64,000 nt of DNA from contig NZ_CP023737.1 in assembly GCF_002752655.1 (NCBI RefSeq), positions 372,001-436,000 of the forward strand, written 5' to 3'. The position numbers were made by a program, and so were the translations under genes. Each line of letters opens with the position of its first letter. Positions within the stretch are counted from its first letter, which is position 1. Positions 46,228 through 53,961 of the stretch are shown one piece after another. This DNA comes from Methylosinus trichosporium OB3b (GTDB lineage Bacteria > Pseudomonadota > Alphaproteobacteria > Rhizobiales > Beijerinckiaceae). The notes beneath the pieces are model-generated. The model saw only the letters and a program-made list of their open reading frames with translations. It was not told the DNA's origin and did no database searches.

Positions 46228-46285
46228 AGGTGGGCGAGCCTGACGGATCGCTCGCGAGAACCGTCGAATCGCCGTGAAACAACGC

Positions 46286-46573
46286 TCACCGCACGAATTT
46301 GAAGGCGGCGAGAAGGACGCCGGCGAGCGCGATCTGGGTTACGATGAGCCAGCGAACCATATCGACTTTGAGCTCGGCGAGCGCTTCCTTCAAATCGCTC
46401 TTCGTGACCAGCTCCTGGCTGGTCGCCTCGGCGAACGCTTCGGCGGCCGCTTTGGCTCGAGCATGCGTGAAGCCGCCGGCCTCGAGCTTCTCCACGAATT
46501 TCAAGTGTCGAATGCGACGCTCATTCTCGTCCCCTGCCTGGAAAATACGGACCGGCTTCGCCTTCGCGTCCAT
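46286..46573 (-). CDS. DUF1640-like coiled-coil membrane-anchored protein
   Basis: A 95-aa protein. Residues about 20-70 form a charged helix (VEKLEAGGFTHARAKAAAEA; LVTKSDLKEALAELK), then a single C-terminal membrane helix (WLIVTQIALAGVLLAAFKF). This is the layout of DUF1640/CCDC90-like proteins, often found near toxin or mobile genes but of unknown role. ATG 46573 has GAGAGAG upstream. Stands alone, convergent with the ABC permease. Confidence 0.75.
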   Translation of the reverse strand: MDAKAKPVRIFQAGDENERRIRHLKFVEKLEAGGFTHARAKAAAEAFAEATSQELVTKSDLKEALAELKVDMVRWLIVTQIALAGVLLAAFKFVR

Positions 46574-46771
46574 CTCTCTCGACCTTCGCTCTCGGCAGCC
46601 GAATCGAGCGCCGCCGGCGGGGCCACGGGGCGAAAATACGCCGAAACGCGCCCAAATCGACCGAAACCCTTGCTCCCGGGGCGCTGCGGCCTTAAAAGGC
46701 GGGCTTCGCGGCGTCCGGGAGGCTGGACGCGAGATAATCGCGCGCGCCCTCGCAGCTGTGTAAAATCGGAC

Positions 46772-47785
46772 ATGCCCCAACTTCTGCCCGAACGCAAGAA
46801 ACCGCCGGCCCCGGACAAGGGCGATATTTCGCTGCCGAACATGTTCGCCCCGCTCGGCGGCGGCTTGGCGGCGGCTGCGGTCTTCGCCGTGCTCACCAAG
46901 GGCACGCTCGCCGGGCTGCTGCTCGCGCATCTCGCGCCGCTGCCGCTGATGATCGTCGCGCTCGGCTTCGGGCTGCGCCAAGGCGCCACCGCGGCCCTGA
47001 TCGCGGCCGGGCTGCTGTCGATCTGGCCCAATCCGGCGTTCGGCCTCGTCTATGCCGGCATATTGGCGATCCCCGCCATTCTCGCCTGCTATATCGCGCT
47101 CGGCGCTCCATTCCGCGGCCGCGAGCTCGTCGCCGGCAATCGCGCCGCCATCGCCGTGCTCGGCGCGAGCGTCGCGCTGGCGGTAGCGTTCAGCGTCGCC
47201 GTCATCGCCGCGTCGATCTATTTCGGCAGCTTCGAGGAAGCGATCAACCCGCTGCGCGCCAAAGCGTTTCTGATCATCGAGGATATGTTCCGCGGCCAGG
47301 ACCTCGGCGACCGCTTCGACGCTGCGCGCCTCTCCGGCGTCGCGGCTTTCGCCTTTCCGGCGACGATCGCCGGCTATGCGCTATTGATCTATTCGCTCAA
47401 TCTCTGGTGCGCCGGGAAGCTGGTCAAGGCGTCGGGCCTGTTGTCGGCGAGCTGGCCGGACATCGCCGCCGAATTCACGCTGCCGCGCCCTGTCGCCGCC
47501 GTGTTCGTCGTCGCGGCGACCCTCGCCGCGGTCGGCGATCTCCCCGGCGAGATCGCCCTCATCGTCGCGGAGACGCTCGGCCTCGCGCTGGCGCTGCAAG
47601 GGCTCGCCGTCGCGCATATGCTGCTGCGCACCGCCAAGATCGGCACGGTCGCGCTGCTCGTCGCCTATTTCACGATCGGCCTGTTCGGCTGGCCGATCCT
47701 GCTGTTCACCGCCGTCGGCGTCGCCGACGCCGCCTTCTCCTTCCGCGCCCGCAAGCGGGCGGCCGCGCAGGAACGGCGCGGCTGA
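46772..47785 (+). CDS. DUF2232 family membrane protein
   Basis: A 337-aa protein with about eight membrane helices and a soluble N-terminal 25 residues. It has the DUF2232 segments LGFGLRQGATAALIAAGLLS and FAFPATIAGYALLIYSLNLW. The family lies between rpsR and rplI in many alphaproteobacteria; here rplI follows 45 bases later but rpsF and rpsR are not upstream. Function unknown. ATG 46772 was chosen over the long open frame upstream, which is a shadow. Confidence 0.85.
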   Translation: MPQLLPERKKPPAPDKGDISLPNMFAPLGGGLAAAAVFAVLTKGTLAGLLLAHLAPLPLMIVALGFGLRQGATAALIAAGLLSIWPNPAFGLVYAGILAIPAILACYIALGAPFRGRELVAGNRAAIAVLGASVALAVAFSVAVIAASIYFGSFEEAINPLRAKAFLIIEDMFRGQDLGDRFDAARLSGVAAFAFPATIAGYALLIYSLNLWCAGKLVKASGLLSASWPDIAAEFTLPRPVAAVFVVAATLAAVGDLPGEIALIVAETLGLALALQGLAVAHMLLRTAKIGTVALLVAYFTIGLFGWPILLFTAVGVADAAFSFRARKRAAAQERRG

Positions 47786-47830
47786 CGAAGCGACGGGCGC
47801 AACATCAACGAGAGACATGAGGAGAAGACG

Positions 47831-48397
47831 ATGGTCGAGGTGATTCTTCTGGAGCGCGTGGCCAAGCTCGGCCAGATGGGCGAGACTGTGCGCGTGCGCG
47901 ACGGCTATGCCCGCAACTTCCTGCTTGCGCGCGGCAAGGCGATGCGCGCCACGGAATCGAACAAGAAACATTTCGAGACGCAGCGCGCCCAGATCGAGGC
48001 GCGCAATCTCACCGCCCGCAAGGAGGCCGAAGGGGTCGCCGAGAAGCTCGAGGGGCAGAGCTTCGTGATCATCCGCCAGGCGGGCGAGAGCGGCCATCTC
48101 TACGGCTCGGTGGCGACGCGCGACATCGCCGAGGCGGCGACCGCCGGCGGCTTCTCGCTCAGCCGCGACCAGATCGACCTGCAGCATCCGATCAAGGCGC
48201 TCGGCCTGCACACCGTGTCGGCGCATCTGCATCCCGAGATCGAGGTGAAGATCATCGTCAATGTCGCCCGCTCGACGGAAGAGGCCGAGCGCCAGGCGCG
48301 CGGCGAGGCCGCCGCGGCGCGCGAGGAGACGACGCTCGACGATCTCGGTCTCGAGGTCGGCGCGGCGCTCGCCGAGGCCGGCGACGTGGAGCTCTAA
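47831..48397 (+). CDS. rplI: 50S ribosomal protein L9
   Basis: A 188-aa ribosomal protein. N-terminal domain [31 protein letters not shown] is nearly invariant, followed by the long connecting helix and the C-terminal rRNA-binding domain ([31 protein letters not shown]). A C-terminal acidic extension of about 40 residues is usual in this class. GAGGAGAAG precedes the ATG; a hairpin terminator follows. Confidence 0.97.
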   Translation: MVEVILLERVAKLGQMGETVRVRDGYARNFLLARGKAMRATESNKKHFETQRAQIEARNLTARKEAEGVAEKLEGQSFVIIRQAGESGHLYGSVATRDIAEAATAGGFSLSRDQIDLQHPIKALGLHTVSAHLHPEIEVKIIVNVARSTEEAERQARGEAAAAREETTLDDLGLEVGAALAEAGDVEL

Positions 48398-48427
48398 AAG
48401 TCTCGCTTCGGACCAACCGAATCAGCG

Positions 48428-48457
48428 ACGGCCGGAGGCGAAAACGCCTTCGGCCGT
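48428..48457 (+). terminator. rho-independent terminator after rplI
   Basis: Stem ACGGCCGGAGGCG with loop AAAA and the complementary arm CGCCTTCGGCCGT (one G-U pair), then TTTGCTT. It lies 30 bases past the rplI stop. Confidence 0.8.
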
Positions 48458-48695
48458 TTGCTTCGGCGGCGCCGTTGCAGAACTGCCACACTCAACCGCA
48501 ATTCCGCGAATCGTCGATTCATTTTCACTAAGCGTGTGGAAATGACTCACAAGCCCGTCGCAGCGCCGCGGCGGCGTGATGTTTGTCATTGGCGCCGCGC
48601 TCCCATTCGGGCAAAGTCCGCTCCGTCCTTTCGAGCGCTCGTCGCGTTTAGTCCTCACGGCGTCGAAGACATTTCAGCGCCAGACGCGAGAGACC

Positions 48696-50201
48696 ATGCC
48701 AGCAATCGAACAATTGCCGGGCCTGCGGACATTGCAGGTCGCGCCGCTCGACGCCCCGAGCTATCGCACGCCGCCCCACAACATCGAGGCCGAGCAGGCG
48801 CTGCTCGGCGCCATATTGGTCAACAACGACGCCTTCGACCGCGTGTCGGATTTTCTGCAGGCCGCGCATTTCTCCGAGGAGCTGCACCGGCGCATCTTCG
48901 AGGTGTGCTCGCAGATCATCCGCGCCGGCCGCGTCGCGACGGTGGTGACGCTGAAGACGCATCTCGGCGACATCGAGCTGCCCGGCGGGCTGACGATGCA
49001 GGCCTATCTCGCCCGCCTCGCGCGCGAGGCGACGACGATCATCAATGCGGAGGATTACGGCCGCACCATTCACGATCTCGCGGTGCGGCGCGAATTGATC
49101 GTCATCGGCGAGGATGTCGTCAACGCAGCCTATGACGCGCCCATCGATTCGACCCCGCGCCAGCAGATCGAAGAGGCCGAGCGCCGCCTCTATTCGGTGG
49201 CCGAGACCGGCCGCTACGACGGCGGCTTCCAGCGCTTCTCCGACGCGCTCGTCACCGCCATCGACATGGCGAGCAGCGCCTATCAGCGCGACGGACATCT
49301 GTCCGGCACGGCGACGGGGCTCACCGATCTCGACGAGAAGATGGGCGGCCTGCAGCGCTCGGATCTCATCATTGTCGCCGGCCGCCCCGGCATGGGCAAG
49401 ACCGCACTCGCCACCAATATCGCCTTCAACATCGCCAAGGCCTATCAGTCCGAGCAGCAGCCGGACGGCTCGCTGAAGACGGTGAATGGCGGGATCGTCG
49501 GCTTCTTCTCGCTCGAAATGTCGGCCGAGCAATTGGCGACGCGCGTCATCGCCGAGCAATCCGGCGTGGCCTCGTACAAGATCCGCCGCGGCGACATCAA
49601 TGAGGATGACTTCCGCCGCATCACCGACGCGGCGCGCGAGATGCAGAGCATTCCCTTCTTCATCGACCAGACCGGCGGCATCTCCATCGCGCAGCTCACC
49701 GCGCGGGCGCGGCGCTTGAAGCGCCAGCGCGGGCTCGATCTGCTCGTCGTCGACTATCTGCAATTGCTGTCGGGCTCCAAGTCGCGCGGCGACAATCGCG
49801 TGCAGGAGCTGACCGAGATCACCACCGGATTGAAGGCGCTGGCCAAGGAGCTGGCCGTGCCGATCGTCGCATTGTCGCAGCTCTCGCGTCAGGTCGAATC
49901 GCGCGACGACAAGCGGCCGCAGCTCTCCGATCTTCGCGAATCGGGCTCGATCGAGCAGGACGCCGATGTGGTCATATTCGTCTATCGCGAGGAATATTAT
50001 CTACGCAATCGCGAGCCGCGCGAAGGCACGGAGGAGCACATCACCTGGCAGAACGAGATGGAGCGCGTGCACGGCCGCGCCGAGGCGATTCTCGGCAAGC
50101 AACGCCACGGCCCGACCGGCACGGTGACGCTCGCCTTCGAGGCCGAGCTGACGCGCTTCTCCAATCTCGCCGAGGAGGACAAGCTGCCGGCGCGGATGTG
50201 A
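48696..50201 (+). CDS. dnaB: replicative DNA helicase DnaB
   Basis: Hexameric 5'-3' helicase of the replication fork. The 501-aa protein has the N-terminal domain (YRTPPHNIEAEQALLGAILV) and the RecA-like domain with Walker A VAGRPGMGKTALATNIAFN, FSLEMSAEQLATRV, Walker B LLVVDYLQLLSG and KALAKELAVPIVALSQLSRQ. No intein. ATG 48696 was chosen because the conserved N-terminus begins just after; the frame is open to 48576. Confidence 0.96.
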   Translation: MPAIEQLPGLRTLQVAPLDAPSYRTPPHNIEAEQALLGAILVNNDAFDRVSDFLQAAHFSEELHRRIFEVCSQIIRAGRVATVVTLKTHLGDIELPGGLTMQAYLARLAREATTIINAEDYGRTIHDLAVRRELIVIGEDVVNAAYDAPIDSTPRQQIEEAERRLYSVAETGRYDGGFQRFSDALVTAIDMASSAYQRDGHLSGTATGLTDLDEKMGGLQRSDLIIVAGRPGMGKTALATNIAFNIAKAYQSEQQPDGSLKTVNGGIVGFFSLEMSAEQLATRVIAEQSGVASYKIRRGDINEDDFRRITDAAREMQSIPFFIDQTGGISIAQLTARARRLKRQRGLDLLVVDYLQLLSGSKSRGDNRVQELTEITTGLKALAKELAVPIVALSQLSRQVESRDDKRPQLSDLRESGSIEQDADVVIFVYREEYYLRNREPREGTEEHITWQNEMERVHGRAEAILGKQRHGPTGTVTLAFEAELTRFSNLAEEDKLPARM

Positions 50202-50228
50202 GGCGCGCGTCGGCGAGGACGCGCCCCG

Positions 50229-50306
50229 CCGCTCTGGATTGCTTCGCTTCGCTCCTCGCAATGACGGCCGTCATTGCGAGGAGCGAAGCGAAGCAATCCA
50301 GAGCGG
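50229..50306. repeat. palindromic repeat family I, perfect 78-bp palindrome
   Basis: Two 39-base arms meet without a spacer at 50267/50268; the left begins CCGCTCTGGATTGCTTCGCT and the centre is GACGGCCGTC. It sits 28 bases after dnaB and 15 before the GST stop, so it may terminate both convergent genes. Related copies are at 4733 and 10541. Confidence 0.95.
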
Positions 50307-50320
50307 TGGGGCCGAGTCTT

Positions 50321-50917
50321 TCAGGCGACGCGCGTCGCCTCGAAGGCCGGAACCGCGCGCGAAAATTCGTCGAGCCAGGCGACGAGCGCGGGATGCGCCG
50401 CGCGCCATTCGCCGCCGAAGCGATAATCGAGATAGCCGAGCGCGCAGGCGAGCGCGACATGACCCACCGTGACCGGAAAGGCCGGCGAGCGCGCGTTCAG
50501 CTCGGCGAGAGCGCGGTCGATCTTGCCCTGCTGCAAGGCGATCCATTTGGGGTCGCGCAAATTCTCCGGGCGCGTGACCTCGTAACGGATGAGCAGCGCC
50601 GCGTCATTGATTCCGTCGCCGAGCGATTGCAGCGTCAGTGCGGCGATGCGCGCGGCGGGATCAAGAGGGACGACCTTGCCGCCGCCGACGAGAAGATCGA
50701 AATAGTCGCAGATGACGCGGCTGTCATAGATCGTCTCACCCGTTTCGAGGATCAGCGTCGGCACCTTGCCGAGCGGGTTTTGCGCGCGCAGCGAATCCTC
50801 TGGATTGCTCGTGTCGGCGCCTTCGAGCGTCAGGCTCGGGCCGAGGCCGCAGAGCTCGGCCACGATTCGCGCCTTGCGGGCATAGGGCGAGGCCGCGGAA
50901 TAGCGTAGGATAGGCAT
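50321..50917 (-). CDS. glutathione S-transferase family protein
   Basis: A 198-aa cytosolic protein with thioredoxin-like N-terminal domain (RYSAASPYARKARIVAELCG; NPLGKVPTLILETGETIYDS, which binds glutathione) and an all-helical C-terminal domain. Ser in SPYARK is the likely catalytic residue. ATG 50917 follows AGGAAGGAAC. Divergent from a methyltransferase. Substrate unknown. Confidence 0.9.
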   Translation of the reverse strand: MPILRYSAASPYARKARIVAELCGLGPSLTLEGADTSNPEDSLRAQNPLGKVPTLILETGETIYDSRVICDYFDLLVGGGKVVPLDPAARIAALTLQSLGDGINDAALLIRYEVTRPENLRDPKWIALQQGKIDRALAELNARSPAFPVTVGHVALACALGYLDYRFGGEWRAAHPALVAWLDEFSRAVPAFEATRVA

Positions 50918-50968
50918 GACGTTCCTTCCTGATCGATACCGATGGACAGCGAATAAGGCTTTGAAGAG

Positions 50969-51637
50969 ATGATCGCCAGTCCCGAAGACATCGAGGCCGG
51001 ACAGGCCATCTACACGCCCCGCGTGCTGCAGCTCTATGATCTCGTCGTGCTCGGCCTTTCCAATCGCTTCGTCTGGAAATGTCCGACGCCGCGCCTCCTC
51101 GCTCATTACGATGCGCATGTGACGGGAAATCATCTCGATGTCGGCGTCGGCACGGGCTATTTTCTCGACCGCTGCCGCTTCCCCGCCGCTTCACCGCGCG
51201 TCGCGCTGATGGATCTCAATGACAATGCGCTGCGCTTTGCGGCCAATCGCGTTGCGCGTTATGCGCCGAAGACCTATCGGCGCAATGTGCTGGAGCCGAT
51301 CGCCTTCGACGCCGAGCCCTTCGATTCGATCGGCGTCAATTATCTGCTGCACTGCCTGCCCGGGCCGATCGCGGAGAAGGCGATTCTCTTCGATCATCTG
51401 CGGCCGCTGATGCGCGACGGCGCGGTCCTCTTCGGGTCCACCCTGTTGCAGGGCGGCGTTGCGCGATCGGCGGCGGCGCGTCGGCTGATGGCGTTCTACA
51501 ACGCCAAGGGCGTGTTCTCGAATGCGCGCGACGATCTCGACGGGCTGCGCAGCGCGCTCGAGGCGCGCTTTCGCGACGTGTCGATCGAGACAGTCGGCTG
51601 CGCGGCGCTTTTTTCAGCGCGCGTAGATCGCCGATAG
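50969..51637 (+). CDS. class I SAM-dependent methyltransferase
   Basis: A 222-aa protein with motif I HLDVGVGTGYFLDRC, VALMDLNDNALRFAANRV (SAM ribose), and FDSIGVNYLLHCLPGPIAEK. Resembles ubiquinone/small-molecule methyltransferases (Methyltransf_12 type). Its last 24 bases overlap the convergent Uma2 gene. Substrate unknown. Confidence 0.87.
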   Translation: MIASPEDIEAGQAIYTPRVLQLYDLVVLGLSNRFVWKCPTPRLLAHYDAHVTGNHLDVGVGTGYFLDRCRFPAASPRVALMDLNDNALRFAANRVARYAPKTYRRNVLEPIAFDAEPFDSIGVNYLLHCLPGPIAEKAILFDHLRPLMRDGAVLFGSTLLQGGVARSAAARRLMAFYNAKGVFSNARDDLDGLRSALEARFRDVSIETVGCAALFSARVDRR

Positions 51638-52165
51638 CGGAAGCGAGAGGCCAGGCGGATCGAGCGCAATGTCGCCGTCATGATAGACGCGCGTCAGAAT
51701 ATCGCGCCCCTCCCCACGCCGCTGATGAATCACGCGCGGCGTATCGGGGTCGATGATGAGATAATGGGCGATGCTTGGAATGAGGAAATAGCCCTCGAGC
51801 TTGCCGAGCGCGTCATTGCGTCCGGTCGACGGCGAGAGCACTTCCACGACGATCAACGGCTCACGAACGAGCAGCGTGTCCGGCGCGAGTTCCGGCCCGC
51901 AATAGAGCTGCGCGTCGGGCTCGAACACCGTCGATGCGTCGACGCGCACGGCCATGCCGTCCGGCAGCACATGCCACGGCGCGCCGGCGCGCCGCACGGC
52001 GTCCAGCAAGGCTACATAAACAGCGCCCTTCGTCTTCGCATGGGCGAGGCGCTCGGAGGCCTGGGCGAGAACTTCGCCGTCGACCAGCTCATAGCGTCCC
52101 GGCTGCGCTTCGGCCCAGACGACGAATTCCTCGGCCGTCATCTTCGGTTTTGCGGCCGCGCTCAT
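51614..52165 (-). CDS. Uma2 family (DUF820) putative restriction-like endonuclease
   Basis: A 183-aa protein of the PD-(D/E)XK-like Uma2 family: MTAEEFVVWAEAQPGRYELV with the conserved Glu, then FEPDAQLYCG (Asp), and PLIVVEVLSPSTGRNDALGK (the E-x-S/K core). Despite the fold, no cellular role is settled. AAGGGTGAG precedes the ATG. It starts 4 bases after the GST at 52170, so is co-transcribed with it. Confidence 0.9.
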   Translation of the reverse strand: MSAAAKPKMTAEEFVVWAEAQPGRYELVDGEVLAQASERLAHAKTKGAVYVALLDAVRRAGAPWHVLPDGMAVRVDASTVFEPDAQLYCGPELAPDTLLVREPLIVVEVLSPSTGRNDALGKLEGYFLIPSIAHYLIIDPDTPRVIHQRRGEGRDILTRVYHDGDIALDPPGLSLPLSAIYAR

Positions 52166-52169
52166 CGGC

Positions 52170-52805
52170 TCACCCTTTCAACTCGGCGAAGGGGACCATC
52201 ACATGCTGGCGATAGGCGGGCCGCTCCTGCAGCCGCGCATACCAAGCTTCGACATTGGGGAGCGACGGGCGCTCTATGTCCAGCTCGAAATAACGGTAGA
52301 GCGTCGTTCCCGCGGGAATATCGGCGAGCGTCACATCGTCTCCGGCGATGAAAGGGCGATTGGCGAGCCATTGATCGAGAAAAGTATAATGGATCGCGCA
52401 GCGGGCGATGGCGGCGCGGATCGTCGGCCAGTCGCGCTTCTCCTCCGGCGTGCGATAATAAGCGACGAACACGCCGTCGACGAAGGCCGGCTGCAGCGTG
52501 GTCTGCGCCCAATCCATCCAGCGGTCGGGAAAAGAACGCGCCACCGGATCGGCGGGCCAGAAGCGCTCGCCGCCATAGCGCGCCGCGAGATAGCGCAGGA
52601 TCGCGTGGGATTCCCACACGGTGGCGCCCTCGTCCTCGATCACTGGAATGCGGCCATGCGGGTTGCGGACGCGAAACTGCGGGTCGTCGAGTCCGCCGAA
52701 GGCGCCGCCGAGCGGCACATGGGCGTGGTCGAGGCCGAGCTCGCCGACCAGCCAGAGGACCTTCTGCACATTGAAAGAATTGCGCCGTCCGTAGATCGTG
52801 AGCAT
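52170..52805 (-). CDS. glutathione S-transferase family protein
   Basis: A 211-aa GST. N-terminal thioredoxin fold TIYGRRNSFNVQKVLWLVGE with Ser/Asn at the catalytic position, NPHGRIPVIEDEGATVWESH (glutathione site), and helical C-terminal domain with FIAGDDVTLADIPAGTTLYR, the N-capping motif. ATG 52805 has GGAGGGGG upstream. Operon with the Uma2 gene. Substrate unknown. Confidence 0.92.
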   Translation of the reverse strand: MLTIYGRRNSFNVQKVLWLVGELGLDHAHVPLGGAFGGLDDPQFRVRNPHGRIPVIEDEGATVWESHAILRYLAARYGGERFWPADPVARSFPDRWMDWAQTTLQPAFVDGVFVAYYRTPEEKRDWPTIRAAIARCAIHYTFLDQWLANRPFIAGDDVTLADIPAGTTLYRYFELDIERPSLPNVEAWYARLQERPAYRQHVMVPFAELKG

Positions 52806-52903
52806 GGAACCCCCTCCGCCGATGCCGGGACGAGCCGGACGCGCGCCGCTGGCGTTCCGAAAAAAAGCGCCTATTCTTCCCGGTTGCAAGGGGTGATCGA
52901 CGC

Positions 52904-53113
52904 ATGAGCAAGCTACTTGAACTGGCGATCGCGCGCTCACGGGCGCTGCCGGAGGCCGAACAGGACCGGGTCGCCGCGCTGCTGCTGGAGGCGATCGAGC
53001 CTCAAACGCCTTGCGCCCCGCTGGATGCGGAGACGATCGAGGCGTTGGACGAGGCGCTCGCGCAGTCCGAACGCGGGGAGTTCGCCTCGGAGGAGGATAT
53101 TTTCGCCTTGTAG
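52904..53113 (+). CDS. orphan antitoxin-like small protein
   Basis: A 69-aa protein resembling addiction-module antitoxins: LPEAEQDRVAALLLEAIE, then the acidic tail LDEALAQSERGEFASEEDIF. Such antitoxins are normally followed by a ParE/RelE toxin, but none is readable downstream. It is an orphan or the survivor of a decayed pair. Divergent from the GST gene. Confidence 0.65.
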   Translation: MSKLLELAIARSRALPEAEQDRVAALLLEAIEPQTPCAPLDAETIEALDEALAQSERGEFASEEDIFAL

Positions 53114-53206
53114 CACGTTCGTTGAGAGCGCCTTCTTCTTCAATCCCTGGTTCTGGTCTATTTGCAGATCTCGATCCGAAAAATTTGCGAAGGCAAGGAG
53201 AATCAG

Positions 53207-53650
53207 GTGATCGACCCGCCATATGCAGCCTACGAGGCCGCAGCCCCATATTTTGATCTCATTCGCAGGGCTGTCGGAGACCTCGTTGATGGCGAGCATT
53301 TTTTCGACGTCGTCTCCGACGACATCGTCTACGAGGTGCTCTATGAGCTTCCAGGCTGGCCGCGCAGCCTCAAAGGGCGCCGCGATCTGATGGCCGCCTT
53401 CCGTGGCTATGTCGACAATATTGCGCTTCAGTCTGCCGGCGAGTTGATCGTCCACAAGACCGATGACGGCGGAGGAATCGTCATCGAATACGAAGTCCGC
53501 GGCACGATCATCGCTACGCAGGTGAACTACGAGAATCGATTTTGCTCGATTATCCGGTTCGAGAACAAAAAGATCGTGTATTGGCGCGACTACATGGACT
53601 CGCTTGCGGCGTGGAACGCCCTGGTGGCGCGGGCGGAGATAGTGCCATGA
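53207..53650 (+). CDS. NTF2-like/SnoaL-like domain protein
   Basis: A 147-aa cone-shaped-fold protein of the nuclear transport factor 2 superfamily (PPYAAYEAAAPYFDLIRRAV; LKGRRDLMAAFRGYVDNIAL; VNYENRFCSIIRFENKKIVY WRDYMD-type ending). Members are small-molecule enzymes or binding proteins; the ligand is unknown. GTG 53207 is preferred since AAGGAG lies 7 bases upstream; TTG 53162 would add 15 residues. Its composition is less GC-rich than neighbours. Confidence 0.8.
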   Translation: MIDPPYAAYEAAAPYFDLIRRAVGDLVDGEHFFDVVSDDIVYEVLYELPGWPRSLKGRRDLMAAFRGYVDNIALQSAGELIVHKTDDGGGIVIEYEVRGTIIATQVNYENRFCSIIRFENKKIVYWRDYMDSLAAWNALVARAEIVP

Positions 53651-53841
53651 GGCGAAGACAGCGGTGCATCCACGTGGCGAGCCGGACGGTGGCGTGGACC
53701 TTTCTTCAGGCGCCGGTTCTCATATGTCGTCGCAAATAACGACGCCGAGCTTACGAGATGGCCTCGCAGACCAGTGCGAGGAATGTCCGCCCCCGAGGGC
53801 GAGGCTCGAGATCCTGCCTCGTCTTCGCCTGTATGCTCCGC
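53651..53841. other. non-coding stretch
   Basis: No gene is supported between the NTF2-like gene and the HxlR remnant. Short ORFs on both strands lack starts with ribosome binding sites and match no family I know. Confidence 0.4.
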
Positions 53842-53961
53842 ATTGGACACTGTCCCACGCGGGTTCGATCGCCGCCCGATTTTTCGTCACCGTTCCAGCA
53901 TCGTCCAGACTGGCCCGATGAGCGAACGGCCGAGCGCGGCCAACTCGTAATCGGGTTTCGC
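53842..53961 (-). pseudogene. HxlR-family regulator C-terminal remnant
   Basis: Directly after the gyrA stop codon the minus strand reads AKPDYELAALGRSLIGPVWT MLER and then stops at 53887. Y-E-L-x-x-L-G-R-S-L is the conserved end of the HxlR winged helix. Shifting frame after MLE gives VTKNRAAIEPAWDSVQ, like the closing helix (W-x-x-x-N-x-x-A-I) of that family. The first two thirds of the gene are missing and the rest is frameshifted. HxlR genes often adjoin NTF2-like genes such as the one at 53207. Confidence 0.5.
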
